This document shows, piece after piece, positions 17,427 through 26,965 of a stretch of 64,000 nt of DNA. Below the pieces are notes generated by a model. It saw only the letters and a list, made by a program, of their open reading frames with translations. It ran no database searches and was not told where the DNA came from. A program made the position numbers and the translations under genes. The first letter of the stretch is position 1. Each line of letters begins with the position of its first letter. Source of the stretch: Gayadomonas joobiniege G7 (GTDB taxonomy: Bacteria; Pseudomonadota; Gammaproteobacteria; Enterobacterales; Alteromonadaceae); assembly GCF_000300815.1 (NCBI RefSeq), contig NZ_AMRX01000006.1, positions 1 to 64,000 on the forward strand. Reading direction: 5' to 3'.

Positions 17427-17915
17427 ATGGCGCAAATTGCGATCAGCTTAGGTAGCAATCTGGCACCCGAATTTCACCTGAATCAAGCGATATTTTTGTT
17501 ACGGCCATTCATCGATAATTTATTGATATCACCTGTTTACGAAAGCCAACCCGTGAATACAAGCGGGGAAAACTTTGTTAATTGTGTGTGTGCTGGGGAA
17601 ATTAATTTAAGCTTGCCAGATACTCTGTTTTTATTGAAGTCTGTCGAAGATCAATATGGCAGAGACCGTAAAAACAGTGATAAAAGTCAAATTACTTTAG
17701 ATTTAGATTTATTGTTTTACGACCAGCAGGTTATCGATACGCCTGTGGTTCTGCCTCGCTCGGAGATACTCACGAATGCGTTTGTATTGCAGCCACTACA
17801 GGATGTTTGCCCTGATCGGCTTCACCCAGTGCTAAAAAAAAGTTACGCTTTAATTTGGAAAACATATAATAATCCGGCACAACAACTTTGGCCGATTAAA
17901 TTTAACTGGATTTAA
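17427..17915 (+). CDS. folK: 6-hydroxymethyl-dihydropterin pyrophosphokinase FolK
   Basis: FolK transfers pyrophosphate from ATP to 6-hydroxymethyl-7,8-dihydropterin. The 162-residue protein has the [10 protein letters not shown] start, the YESQPVN strand, and the metal-binding pair in [10 protein letters not shown]. The C-terminal [15 protein letters not shown] replaces the PHxxxxxRxFVL of E. coli FolK. As far as I recall, a PRxEIxxNAFVL variant is typical of the FolK form found beside folB in Pseudomonas and Vibrio. Less usual is SQITLDLD where most members have PRTLDLD, so a conserved nucleotide-contact Arg is missing. It sits in the folB-folK-uppP run with two-base gaps. Confidence 0.88.
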   Translation: MAQIAISLGSNLAPEFHLNQAIFLLRPFIDNLLISPVYESQPVNTSGENFVNCVCAGEINLSLPDTLFLLKSVEDQYGRDRKNSDKSQITLDLDLLFYDQQVIDTPVVLPRSEILTNAFVLQPLQDVCPDRLHPVLKKSYALIWKTYNNPAQQLWPIKFNWI

Positions 17916-17916
17916 A

Positions 17917-18714
17917 ATGACAACATTGGAAATTATCGTTCTGGCCCTGATTCAGGGATTTACTGAATTTTTGCCAATATCGAGCTCTGCACATTTAATT
18001 TTACCTTCACAGCTTTTAGGTTGGCAGGATCAGGGCTTAGCCTTCGATGTTGCCGTACATGTGGGCTCACTCGCCGCCGTTCTGATTTATTTTAGAAAAG
18101 ACGTACATAGAATTTTAACCGCTTGGTTTAAATCACTTGGCGATAAACATCAGACAGATGATAGCAAATTAGGATGGTGGGTTATCATAGCAACTCTGCC
18201 GGCATTAGCTTTTGGTTTATTGTTTAAAGACATTATTGAAGTGTATGCAAGATCTACCGCAGTGATAGCGACTACCACTATCGTTTTTGGTTTACTGTTA
18301 TGGTGGGCCGATGCAAAAGCGAAAAATACATTACCACTTAATTTATTAGGATGGCAAAAAGCGCTGATTATTGGTTTAGCTCAGGCTGTAGCTATGATCC
18401 CAGGCACTTCCCGCTCTGGGATCACCATTACCGCTGGTTTAATGCTTGGATTAAATAAAACAAATGCAGCGCGTTTTTCATTTTTACTGTCGATTCCAAT
18501 TATTTTAATTGCCGGTGGTTATCAAACGTTAAAATTGGTTACTTCAGGTGAAATAGTTGATTGGAATGCACTTATGATAGGGACAGTGTTGTCTTTTGTG
18601 AGCGCTTATACCTGTATTTATCTGTTTTTAGCCTTGATTGAAAAAATAGGTATGTTGCCGTTTGTTATTTATCGTTTATTGTTAGGTGCGATCCTAATTG
18701 CATTTATGCTGTAG
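17917..18714 (+). CDS. uppP: Undecaprenyl-diphosphatase UppP (BacA)
   Basis: UppP dephosphorylates undecaprenyl pyrophosphate at the inner membrane, recycling the lipid carrier for peptidoglycan and other surface polymers. Overexpression gives bacitracin resistance. The 265-residue protein has about eight TM helices and both family signatures: [18 protein letters not shown] (with the catalytic Glu) near the N-terminus and [18 protein letters not shown] in the middle. It starts one base after folK, so it is translated from the folate transcript, and it is followed by a strong hairpin. Confidence 0.95.
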   Translation: MTTLEIIVLALIQGFTEFLPISSSAHLILPSQLLGWQDQGLAFDVAVHVGSLAAVLIYFRKDVHRILTAWFKSLGDKHQTDDSKLGWWVIIATLPALAFGLLFKDIIEVYARSTAVIATTTIVFGLLLWWADAKAKNTLPLNLLGWQKALIIGLAQAVAMIPGTSRSGITITAGLMLGLNKTNAARFSFLLSIPIILIAGGYQTLKLVTSGEIVDWNALMIGTVLSFVSAYTCIYLFLALIEKIGMLPFVIYRLLLGAILIAFML

Positions 18715-18743
18715 TTTCTCAATTGCGCGCAATCTGTTAAAGA

Positions 18744-18770
18744 CAGCTCGCTCAGAGCGAGCTGCTTTTT
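18744..18770. terminator. Intrinsic terminator between uppP and yaaA
   Basis: A perfect 9-bp stem CAGCTCGCT / AGCGAGCTG with a three-base loop is followed on the plus strand by a T run. The genes on either side converge, and the minus-strand reading also ends in a few Ts, so it may serve both. Confidence 0.85.
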
Positions 18771-18798
18771 GTGCGGCACGTCGAACTGAGCCGCCGAT

Positions 18799-19575
18799 TT
18801 AGTCAGCTTGTTTACGGGTAAATACGGGCTTATCGTCACTTGATAAGTCGTCATTGTATTGATAACCATCCAGATCAAATGCTTTTAAGTCGTTTACATT
18901 TTTGATTTGATTCTCTATCACGTAACGCGCCATCAAACCTCGTGCTTTTTTGGCATAAAAGCTGATCATTTTATATTGGTCGTTTTTCCAATCTTTAAAT
19001 TGTGGCGTAATAATAGCTGCGTTAATTGATTTTGCTTTAACTGCTTTAAAATATTCATTTGATGCCAGATTGAGCAAAATTGAGCTGTCACAAGCTTGTA
19101 AATCATGGTTCAGTTTGTCTGTCAGTTTGGTACCCCAAAACTCATATAAATTTTTGCCGCGGCTGTTGGTAAGTTTGCTTCCCATTTCTAAACGATACGC
19201 GTGCATCAGATCTAATGGCTTTAGAATTCCGTACAAACCAGACAAAATACGTAAGTGATCTTGTGCGTAGTCGATTTGAGTAGCGGTTAAACTAGTTGCG
19301 TCTAACCCAGTGTATACATCGCCATTGAATACAAACATGGCTTGTTTGGCGTTTTCAGGGGTGAATTTAGGCGACCATTCCGCAAATCTAGCCACATTTA
19401 ATCCAGCCAATTTATCACTGATTTTCATTAAACTGGCCACATCGGCGGGCGTCAGCTCGCGGCAGATGTCTATCAAAACTTTACTGTCTTCAATGAAGTC
19501 AGGCTGGCTGTGTTTATCAGTGGGAATAGACTTTTGATAATCCAGATTTTTTGCTGGGGAAACAACAATTAACAT
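18799..19575 (-). CDS. yaaA: Peroxide stress protein YaaA (DUF328)
   Basis: YaaA family proteins lower free intracellular iron and protect DNA under hydrogen peroxide stress; in E. coli the gene is in the OxyR regulon. The 258-residue length is standard. Family hallmarks are MLIVVSPAKNLDY at the N-terminus, FNGDVYTGLDA in the middle, LSGLYGILKPLDLMHAYRLEMG, and SFYAKKARGLMARYVI near the C-terminus. It stands alone, convergent with uppP and divergent from ackA across a 159-base gap. Confidence 0.95.
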   Translation of the reverse strand: MLIVVSPAKNLDYQKSIPTDKHSQPDFIEDSKVLIDICRELTPADVASLMKISDKLAGLNVARFAEWSPKFTPENAKQAMFVFNGDVYTGLDATSLTATQIDYAQDHLRILSGLYGILKPLDLMHAYRLEMGSKLTNSRGKNLYEFWGTKLTDKLNHDLQACDSSILLNLASNEYFKAVKAKSINAAIITPQFKDWKNDQYKMISFYAKKARGLMARYVIENQIKNVNDLKAFDLDGYQYNDDLSSDDKPVFTRKQAD

Positions 19576-19734
19576 TTTTATTACCGTGATTTTTTATGTT
19601 GAAACAATTCGATTTCAAACGGGTTTATAAACAAAAACTATGACCATTATAGGAGCATAAAAAGATTTAATGAAGCCGTCTATTGACTATACTATCAAAC
19701 AACGCAGCTTGGATTTGTATTACAGGAGACCGCA

Positions 19735-20937
19735 TTGGAACCAAATAACATATTAGTGATTAACGCAGGTAGCTCGTCACTCAAATTTAAAATTTTTAAC
19801 GCCGGCGAATCTCAAACGCCTGTTTTATCTGGATTAGCCGAACGTTTAAATACCCCTGAAGCCGAATTACAATATCGCAAAGATGATATTAAAGAACAAC
19901 TGAATAAACCAAATGCTGACCATAAAAGCATTCTATTGGCTTTGTTTGAATTGCTTGAGCAGTTTAATTTGAAAAACTCTATCGTAGCGATCGGCCACCG
20001 CGTGGTTCACGGTGGAGAATACTTCAAAGGGCCAGCGTTAGTTAATTCAGATACCATAAAAAAAATTGCTGCATGTTCGGCGCTTGCTCCATTACACAAC
20101 CCAGCTAATTTATTAGGGATAGAAGCGGCCCAACAGGCGGTGCCTGATCTCCCTCAAGTAGTGGTTTTTGACACTGCATTTCATCAGAGTATGCCAGAAC
20201 AAGCCTATATGTATGCGCTGCCAAAAGATTATTATCAGCAGCACAGTATTCGTAAATATGGTTTTCATGGTACTAGTCATGATTATGTCAGTAAAGAAGC
20301 GGCACGTCGGTTAAATTTGGACTTGCACAACAGTGGCATTATTACCGCACATTTAGGGAATGGCTCCAGTGTTTGTGCGGTTAAAAATGGCTTATCTGTT
20401 GATACTTCAATGGGGTTTACCCCGCTTGAGGGCTTAGTGATGGGCACCCGCAGTGGTGATATAGATCCGGGTGTTTTACAGTTTTTGAATAAACAACTTG
20501 GTTTATCATTAGATGAAATTTTAAATGTTCTAAATCGCAAAAGCGGTTTGTTAGGGTTATCAGGCACCAGTAATGACATGCGGACACTGGTTGCTTTATC
20601 CGAGCAGGGCAACATAGATGCACAAATTGCGTTTTCTGTATTCTGCTACCGTTTAGCTAAAACTATAGCTTCGTACATGGCATCATTAGAGCGTTTTGAT
20701 GCGCTCGTTTTCACCGGTGGTATCGGCGAAAATTGTCGACCAGCACGCCGAACTGTGCTTAATCAGCTTAAACTATTAGGATTAAACATAAACGAAGATC
20801 TAAACCTAGCCAATGGTGACGAGCTTGGTCGTATAAGCCAGCCTGATTCAGAAGGTCCAACGGCCATTATAATCGAAACTCAAGAAGAGTGGATGATTGC
20901 TAATGCAACACATCAGCTAACTCAAGCAGGAGCGTAA
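19735..20937 (+). CDS. ackA: Acetate kinase AckA
   Basis: AckA interconverts acetyl-phosphate plus ADP and acetate plus ATP. The 400-residue protein shows all family motifs: VINAGSSSLKFKIF, GHRVVHGGEYF, FDTAFHQSMP, YGFHGTSHDYVS, AHLGNGSSVCAV, MGTRSGDIDPG and FTGGIGENC. The start is a TTG at 19735. A CAGGAG ribosome-binding site sits six bases before it, and no upstream ATG or GTG fits the conserved N-terminus. pta follows after one base, giving the usual ackA-pta overflow and acetate-assimilation operon. Confidence 0.96.
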   Translation: MEPNNILVINAGSSSLKFKIFNAGESQTPVLSGLAERLNTPEAELQYRKDDIKEQLNKPNADHKSILLALFELLEQFNLKNSIVAIGHRVVHGGEYFKGPALVNSDTIKKIAACSALAPLHNPANLLGIEAAQQAVPDLPQVVVFDTAFHQSMPEQAYMYALPKDYYQQHSIRKYGFHGTSHDYVSKEAARRLNLDLHNSGIITAHLGNGSSVCAVKNGLSVDTSMGFTPLEGLVMGTRSGDIDPGVLQFLNKQLGLSLDEILNVLNRKSGLLGLSGTSNDMRTLVALSEQGNIDAQIAFSVFCYRLAKTIASYMASLERFDALVFTGGIGENCRPARRTVLNQLKLLGLNINEDLNLANGDELGRISQPDSEGPTAIIIETQEEWMIANATHQLTQAGA

Positions 20938-20938
20938 G

Positions 20939-23068
20939 ATGAAACATAGTTTTTTTATTGCCCCCACTGGTTATGGAACTGGTTTAACCTCGGTTTGCTT
21001 AGGATTAGTCAGGGCGCTTGACCGTTTGGGTCTGAGTGTTGCTTTTTGTAAACCTATTGCTCAGCATAGCGGCGAAAGTACCCAGCAAGATCCCTCGTTA
21101 TCTTTTTTAAAAACGACTCATGGCATGGAGCCCCCAGAACCTATCAGTTTAGAAACGGCCCAACGCATGCTTGCTAACGGTGACGTAGAGCAATTAATGG
21201 AAGAAGTGGTTAACCTTTGTGAACAAAGTTCGCAACAGGCAGATATTTTAATTATTGAAGGTTTAGTGCCACAGCCTAAAGCACCGTTTACTGTGCGTTT
21301 AAATACCCGAATTGCTAATACGCTAGATGCTGATGTGATCATGGTTGCGGCTAAAAATGAACTTAGCGTTAGTGAGATGAATCAACAGATTAATCTTTCG
21401 GCAAATTTTTATGGCGGGGCAGATAGCCAGAAGGTTTTAGGCTGTATATTAAATAAAGTCGGTGCCCCAGCGGGGAAAATGCAAGCTTTGATGGCATTGG
21501 ATGACGGTGAAGTTTCGCCAGTTGATCCAGTTGCGGATTTAGCTGAGTTGCCAGTATTTAAGCGCAATGGTTTTCGTTTATTAGGTCAAATCCGATACAA
21601 CCCAACTTTGTTGGCTCCCCGTGCGTTAGACATAATGGAGCATTTGCACTGTGATATCTTAAACCAAAATGCCGATCTGAATCGCCGAGTTACAGGCGTT
21701 AGTATATGTGCTCGCACGGTTGCAAATATGCTGCATACGTTAAAAGCTGGGACCTTAGTTGTAACACCTGGCGATCGTGATGATATTTTGCTGGTTGCCT
21801 GTATGGCGGTCATGAACGGTGTGCCTTTAGCTGGTATTTTATTAACTGGGGGGTATAAACCCGAACCTGCGATTATGAATTTATGTCAGGTTGCATTTGA
21901 AACTGGTTTACCCTTGATGTTAGTTAAAAGCAATACTTATCGCACGGCACAGCATCTTGATGAGTTTAATTTGGATGTACCCACCGACGATATCGCTCGA
22001 ATCGAGCAAGTGATGGATTCAGTGGCCGAGAGCATAGATATGGATTGGATTGCTTCACGGGCACAAGTTAAACGTGCTGTGCGTCTATCACCAGCAGCAT
22101 TTCGTCATCAGCTGGTGCAAAAGTCGCGCAGCAATATTAAACGCATTGTGCTGCCCGAGGGTGAAGAAATTCGTACCATACAAGCTGCGATCATTAGTGC
22201 ACAAAAGGGCATTGCGCGCTGTGTATTATTAGGCGAAGAAGAAGCGATACGTCGCACAGCTAAAAGTTTAACTATGGAGATCCCTGAAGCAGTTGAGATT
22301 ATTTCTCCGTCATCTATCAGCGAAAATTATGTCACTGCGTTAATGGAAAAACGTAAACACAAAGGGTTAACCGAGGATGCGGCCAGGGAAATGTTGGAAG
22401 ATACCGTGGTATTGGGCACTATGATGCTTGCTGAAGACGACGTAGATGGTTTGGTCTCTGGCGCTGTGAACACCACAGCCAATACCATACGACCTGCGCT
22501 GCAGTTAATTAAAACTCAGCCGGGTAGTAAAATTGTATCTTCGGTCTTTTTTATGTGTTTACCAGAACAAGTGCTGGTTTATGGTGATTGTGCAGTAAAT
22601 CCGGATCCGAGTGCGGAAGAGTTAGCTGACATAGCGATTCAATCTGGTGACTCGGCAATTGCGTTTGGCATTGAACCTCGTATTGCCATGATTAGTTATA
22701 GCACAGGTGCCAGTGGTATCGGTAGTGATGTTGATAAAGTTCGTCAAGCAACTGCGATAGCTAAAGAGAAGCGCCCTGATTTGTTGATTGACGGACCTTT
22801 GCAATATGATGCAGCCAGTGTTGCCAGTGTAGCTGCTAAAAAAGCACCGGATAGCCCAGTTGCTGGTAAAGCCACAGTATTTGTATTCCCTGATTTAAAT
22901 ACAGGGAATACAACCTACAAAGCGGTCCAGCGCTCGGCAAACGTTGTCAGTATTGGTCCTATGCTGCAAGGTTTAAAAAAGCCAGTGAACGACTTAAGCC
23001 GGGGTGCCTTAGTTGAAGATATCATTTATACAATTGCGTTAACGTCAATTCAGGCGCAAAATCGTTAA
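20939..23068 (+). CDS. pta: Phosphate acetyltransferase Pta, long form
   Basis: Pta interconverts acetyl-CoA plus phosphate and acetyl-phosphate plus CoA. At 709 residues it is the long enterobacterial-type form: an N-terminal P-loop-like region (PTGYGTGLTSVCLGLVRAL, about 9-27), a central DRTGG regulatory domain (about 215-320), and the C-terminal catalytic domain from about residue 385 (RIVLPEGEE, SGAVNTTANTIRPALQLI, YSTGASGIGSDVDKVRQA, FPDLNTGNTTYKAVQR). It starts one base after ackA. Confidence 0.96.
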   Translation: MKHSFFIAPTGYGTGLTSVCLGLVRALDRLGLSVAFCKPIAQHSGESTQQDPSLSFLKTTHGMEPPEPISLETAQRMLANGDVEQLMEEVVNLCEQSSQQADILIIEGLVPQPKAPFTVRLNTRIANTLDADVIMVAAKNELSVSEMNQQINLSANFYGGADSQKVLGCILNKVGAPAGKMQALMALDDGEVSPVDPVADLAELPVFKRNGFRLLGQIRYNPTLLAPRALDIMEHLHCDILNQNADLNRRVTGVSICARTVANMLHTLKAGTLVVTPGDRDDILLVACMAVMNGVPLAGILLTGGYKPEPAIMNLCQVAFETGLPLMLVKSNTYRTAQHLDEFNLDVPTDDIARIEQVMDSVAESIDMDWIASRAQVKRAVRLSPAAFRHQLVQKSRSNIKRIVLPEGEEIRTIQAAIISAQKGIARCVLLGEEEAIRRTAKSLTMEIPEAVEIISPSSISENYVTALMEKRKHKGLTEDAAREMLEDTVVLGTMMLAEDDVDGLVSGAVNTTANTIRPALQLIKTQPGSKIVSSVFFMCLPEQVLVYGDCAVNPDPSAEELADIAIQSGDSAIAFGIEPRIAMISYSTGASGIGSDVDKVRQATAIAKEKRPDLLIDGPLQYDAASVASVAAKKAPDSPVAGKATVFVFPDLNTGNTTYKAVQRSANVVSIGPMLQGLKKPVNDLSRGALVEDIIYTIALTSIQAQNR

Positions 23069-23080
23069 GTCCTAAATTTG

Positions 23081-23100
23081 GGGGCTGCTCATGTAGCCCC
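23081..23100 (+). terminator. Possible terminator after pta
   Basis: A GGGGCT / AGCCCC hairpin with an eight-base loop lies 13 bases after the pta stop. It has no T run, so it may be a weak or factor-assisted stop. Confidence 0.45.
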
Positions 23101-23219
23101 TAATTCAATCCGAGTCTAATTAAACACCGTCAAATAAACTTCATCTCGCTGCAACCAAACTGTTTTATTGAATAATTATCATTTCATAAATAATACTAAT
23201 GGAACTAATTGGAGCTGTT

Positions 23220-25130
23220 ATGAAACCCGTATTTAAACTAGGCCTGTTGGCCTCAACTTGTGCGCTCGTGCTGTCAGGTTGCACGCTTGAAATTAATGAT
23301 GGTGACGAACAAAATGAAGCAAAAGCCATAGATCTAACCATTTTGCATATCAATGACCATCACTCTCATATTACCTCGGATAACTTTGATTTTGATGTAA
23401 GTGGTTTAAATTTAACGGCTAAAACTCAAGCGGATAGCCCAATTGATGAAGTATCTGTGACTTATGGCGGCTTTCCTATGCTGGTTAGCTTGTTTGACAG
23501 CGAAAGCGCGACAAATAAAAATGTATTAAAACTCCATTCCGGGGATGCCATTACTGGCACCTTGTACTATAGCTTGTTTAAAGGCGAAGCTGATGCTGCG
23601 GTAATGAATGAAATCTGTTTTGACGCCTTTGCGTTAGGTAATCATGAATTTGACGATGGTGACTCAGGTTTAGCGAACTTTTTAGATGAACTCAATTCAG
23701 GTGATTGTAAGACCCCAGTCCTTGCAGCCAATGTTGCACCTGCGACGACCTCTGCGATCCGTGACCAATATATTCAACCGTACACCATAGTAGAACGTGA
23801 AGGCGAAAAAATTGGTTTAATTGGCATCGACATTGCCGGTAAAACTAAACATTCATCACAGCCTGATGCAGGCACTATGTTTTTAGATGAAACAAGCACA
23901 GCGCAAAAGTACATTGATGAATTAGAAGCAATGGGCGTTAATAAAATAGTCTTGATGACGCATTATCAATATCAAAATGATTTGGCACTAGCGGCCAATT
24001 TATCAGGTGTTGATGTGATAGTTGGAGGGGACTCACACACTTTATTAGGTGACTCAAGCTTTTCCGACTTAGGGTTTAACCCGGTTGCCGAATATCCCAC
24101 TCAAGTGACAGATAAGATGGGTAATAAAGTTTGTATCGTACAAGCTTGGGAATATGCTCACATTATGGGTAAGTTGCAGGTTAGTTTTGATAAAGAAGGT
24201 TTAGTTACAGAATGTTCTGGACAGCCTATGTTGCCAATCAGTGATCAATATGTTTATGAGTTCAATGATGATGAAGATCGCACCCTAGATACAACCGATG
24301 CAAGCATAGTGAGCCAAGCGCTGACTGCGCACTCTGAAGTCGTTGTTACCGAAGAAGATGCCGATACCAATGCACTGTTAGAAACTTACAACGAAAAAGT
24401 AGATGTGCTTAAACAAACAGTGATCGGAAATGTTGCTGAGGATCTGTGTTTAGTTCGTTTCCCTGGGGAATCCCGTTCTAATATTTGTGCGGTTTCAGAT
24501 ACTTATCAAATGGGTAGTGATATTTCTAATTTAGTGGCCAAAGCATTTATGACAGTTACACCAACCGCAGATATTGGAATTCAAAACGGTGGGGGTGTTC
24601 GAGTAGATGTTGCTGCTGGTGACTATACCATTGCAGATGCTTTTACTTTGTTACCGTTTTCCAATACCTTAGTGACATTAGAGATGACGGGTCAACAAAT
24701 TGTTGATGTGTTAGAAGATGCACTGTCTAGTACCCTAGATAATGGCGGCTCAACTGGCGCTTACCCTTATGCTTCAGGTTTACGTTATAACATAGATGCA
24801 TCAGCGACTAAAGGCAGTCGTATCAGCCAAGTTGAAGTTAACCCAAGAGTATCGGGTAACTGGCAAGCTATTGATTTAAGTGCGACTTATACAGTTGTAA
24901 CGAATGACTTTATTGCGAGTGGCCAAGATGGTTATACCACTTTTGGGGCTGTTTTTAACGCCGGTGATTTTATCAATACTTACACTGAATACGCTCAGGG
25001 TTTTATCGATTATATGGAGATGCTGTCTGAAAACAATGAGTCATTGAAAAAACTGCCAGCGTCTGAATACTCAACACAAAAGTACATAGATGCCAAAGGT
25101 TGTGACCATAGCTCTAATTCAGATTGTTAG
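23220..25130 (+). CDS. Lipoprotein 5'-nucleotidase / UshA-type metallophosphoesterase
   Basis: A periplasmic 5'-nucleotidase-type enzyme that would release phosphate and nucleosides from nucleotides. I chose the ATG at 23220 (GGAGC five bases upstream). It begins a lipoprotein signal (MKPVFKLGLLASTCALVLSG-C, lipobox LSGC), whereas the in-frame ATG at 23199 adds seven unhelpful residues. The metallophosphoesterase domain has LTILHINDHHSH, HSGDAITGT, ALGNHEFDDG and GGDSHT. The C-terminal 5'-nucleotidase domain has IGIQNGGGVRVDVAAGDY and PFSNTLVTLEMTG. The total is 636 residues. The lipid anchor implies the outer or inner membrane face. It stands alone between terminators. Confidence 0.93.
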   Translation: MKPVFKLGLLASTCALVLSGCTLEINDGDEQNEAKAIDLTILHINDHHSHITSDNFDFDVSGLNLTAKTQADSPIDEVSVTYGGFPMLVSLFDSESATNKNVLKLHSGDAITGTLYYSLFKGEADAAVMNEICFDAFALGNHEFDDGDSGLANFLDELNSGDCKTPVLAANVAPATTSAIRDQYIQPYTIVEREGEKIGLIGIDIAGKTKHSSQPDAGTMFLDETSTAQKYIDELEAMGVNKIVLMTHYQYQNDLALAANLSGVDVIVGGDSHTLLGDSSFSDLGFNPVAEYPTQVTDKMGNKVCIVQAWEYAHIMGKLQVSFDKEGLVTECSGQPMLPISDQYVYEFNDDEDRTLDTTDASIVSQALTAHSEVVVTEEDADTNALLETYNEKVDVLKQTVIGNVAEDLCLVRFPGESRSNICAVSDTYQMGSDISNLVAKAFMTVTPTADIGIQNGGGVRVDVAAGDYTIADAFTLLPFSNTLVTLEMTGQQIVDVLEDALSSTLDNGGSTGAYPYASGLRYNIDASATKGSRISQVEVNPRVSGNWQAIDLSATYTVVTNDFIASGQDGYTTFGAVFNAGDFINTYTEYAQGFIDYMEMLSENNESLKKLPASEYSTQKYIDAKGCDHSSNSDC

Positions 25131-25190
25131 TATTTTTTGATTGCGCCCTTATTCATTGATTAAAGTGGGTAAAGGCGTGTTGATTGGGGT

Positions 25191-25220
25191 TAAAGCGTGC
25201 CAACGGCACGCTTTACTTTT
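25191..25220. terminator. Bidirectional terminator between nucleotidase and yqaE-type gene
   Basis: A perfect 10-bp stem TAAAGCGTGC / GCACGCTTTA with a five-base loop is followed by CTTTTT on the plus strand. The flanking genes converge on it. Confidence 0.88.
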
Positions 25221-25225
25221 TGATG

Positions 25226-25384
25226 CTAACGTTTAGCAATAATCCATACTGCGTGCACTATACCAGGGATATAACCTAATAAAGTTAATAAAATATTTAG
25301 CCAGAACGCCCCGCTTAAACCAACTTGTAAAAATACCCCGAGTGGTGGTAACAAAATTGCTAAAATAATTCGAACTAAATCCAT
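25226..25384 (-). CDS. yqaE: YqaE/Pmp3 family small membrane protein (UPF0057)
   Basis: This 52-residue protein has two membrane helices. Its start is MDLVRIILAILLPPLGVFLQ and the second helix ends GYIPGIVHAVWIIAKR. The LPPLGVF and GYIPGxxHAxWI motifs define the Pmp3/YqaE family, small membrane proteins linked in yeast and plants to membrane potential and salt stress and in bacteria to stress responses. Two ATGs lie in tandem. I prefer the second (25384) because the AGGAGG site is five bases before it and only two before the first. It is convergent with the nucleotidase gene. Confidence 0.93.
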   Translation of the reverse strand: MDLVRIILAILLPPLGVFLQVGLSGAFWLNILLTLLGYIPGIVHAVWIIAKR

Positions 25385-25500
25385 CATATCCTCCTTTTGA
25401 AAATTTAACGCTCACAGCTATAACGGGACGGGCAGTAAAAAAGTTTACATAGAGTTCGCATCAGGGTATAAAAAAAGCTTTTATATTAGGGAGACTGAAT

Positions 25501-25767
25501 ATGAATCCGATTTTACAAATTTTGCGAGAAGAAAATATATCAGACGAGCAGATCGTCGCTTTGTTCAACCAGCTAACCGCTAACCCAATGGCGGCTATGA
25601 GCACCATTCAATCATTGGGTTTACCGCAAGAAAAGTTACAACACCTGATGATGACAGTTATGAGTAACCCGCAGTTGATAAAAGATGCAACAGAAGAACT
25701 CGGTTTAGATTATACAAAGGTTGAAGCTGCTAAAGCTAAATTAGCTGAGCAAGGACAACCCAAATAG
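25501..25767 (+). CDS. DUF2999-type small protein
   Basis: This is an 88-residue, mostly helical soluble protein with no signal peptide or membrane segment. The sequence (MNPILQILREENISDEQI..., PMAAMSTIQSLGLPQEKL, ELGLDYTKVEAAKAKL) looks like the DUF2999 family of Vibrionales and Alteromonadales, for which I know no function. This is from memory and would need a profile search. A GGGAGA ribosome-binding site precedes the ATG. It stands alone between divergent and downstream genes. Confidence 0.7.
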   Translation: MNPILQILREENISDEQIVALFNQLTANPMAAMSTIQSLGLPQEKLQHLMMTVMSNPQLIKDATEELGLDYTKVEAAKAKLAEQGQPK

Positions 25768-25822
25768 AGTCAAGCAACTGCTTTCGGCCAGAAGACGTTT
25801 GACACGCTGATATGATCTTTTT

Positions 25823-26965
25823 GTGAATATTAGCGTTATAAAGTTCCAGAATTCTAATAAAACAAGGAACTTCGTTTTGTCTATTGCTCAAATCAAATCA
25901 GAAAATAAAAAGCTGTGGCAAAAATTGCCAGGCTATCGCTTTTTTTTAGTGGTGCTTGTGATCACCTCACTGGCTTTAGCAAAAGATTTTTTATTGCCTA
26001 TTACGCTTGCGTTTATTTTAAGTTTAGTTTTGTCTCCGGCGGTGCGTTTGCTGACCAAGCTTAAAATACCCAATTTGTTGGCTAGTTTAATCATGTTGGT
26101 AGTGAGTGTTGCCGTTTTTGTCGGTTCACTATGGTTAGTAACACCTGCAGTCGCCGAGTGGATGTCCAAAGCACCTGCCAAACTAGAGCAGAGATTTAAC
26201 TCAGATAAAGAAATCCAACAAACCATATCAAAGCTGCAAGAGACCTCTAAAAAGGTTAATGATGCTGTTGAAAAGATGGATATCGAAAAAGACCAGAGAC
26301 AAACTACACAAATCACTGTCGAACAAGAAAGCAATTGGTCTTCTGATATTTTAGCCTCGTTGCAAAAAGCGGTTACCAGTGTTTTGCTGATTTTCGCACT
26401 GACCATGTTTTTATTAACGAGTGGCCAGCAGCTCGTTTTAAATTTAGTCTGTTTGTCCCGCCGTCGCTATAAACGTAAACAGTATATTCGATTGTTTCAG
26501 CGCTTACGCAGCGAAGTTGGACAGTATTTAGGCGCAGCATTTTTAGTTAATTTGACATTGGGTTGTATTGCCAGTTTAATTTTTTGGTACTTGGATGTCC
26601 CTTTAGCTTGGACTTGGGTTGTATTAATTACCTTTTTGAGATTTATCCCTTATGTTGGCATTAGCTTAATCGCTATCTTATTGACCCTAGTATCATTAAC
26701 ACACTTTGATACTTTGATGGAAAGTCTAATGCCCCTTGGGATATTTATGGGACTGTCGACCATATTTGGTTTTTTTATCGACCCTTTAGTGCATGGTTTT
26801 CGCCTCAAAATTAATCCAATCGTGGTTTTTATTTCGGTCATATTTTGGGGATGGTTGTGGGGAGCAGCAGGTGCAATTATTGCGGTGCCTTTGTTAACGG
26901 TTGCATTAGTTGCAGCGGATTGTTTCCGCTGGAAAAAGTTCATTCAAATTGTGACGGCACACTAA
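25823..26965 (+). CDS. AI-2E family permease (PerM/YdgG type)
   Basis: A 380-residue inner-membrane protein of the AI-2E transporter superfamily, which covers quorum-signal exporters, permeases of unknown substrate and sodium/proton exchangers. It has two TM pairs near residues 38-75 and 88-112, a charged coiled coil (about 118-165), and a TM bundle from residue 180, including the family's FLRFIPYVGISL motif (about 270) and PLVHGFRLKINPIVVFISVIFWGWLWGA-type end. The annotated start is a GTG. A TTG at 25877 with AAGGA nine bases upstream is an equally good start and would remove 18 residues. Confidence 0.88.
   Translation: MNISVIKFQNSNKTRNFVLSIAQIKSENKKLWQKLPGYRFFLVVLVITSLALAKDFLLPITLAFILSLVLSPAVRLLTKLKIPNLLASLIMLVVSVAVFVGSLWLVTPAVAEWMSKAPAKLEQRFNSDKEIQQTISKLQETSKKVNDAVEKMDIEKDQRQTTQITVEQESNWSSDILASLQKAVTSVLLIFALTMFLLTSGQQLVLNLVCLSRRRYKRKQYIRLFQRLRSEVGQYLGAAFLVNLTLGCIASLIFWYLDVPLAWTWVVLITFLRFIPYVGISLIAILLTLVSLTHFDTLMESLMPLGIFMGLSTIFGFFIDPLVHGFRLKINPIVVFISVIFWGWLWGAAGAIIAVPLLTVALVAADCFRWKKFIQIVTAH

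Noticed and set aside
25233-25415. Minus-strand 60-codon frame over the YqaE region
   Set aside because: It is out of frame with the clear Pmp3/YqaE coding sequence at 25226-25384 and has no family features.
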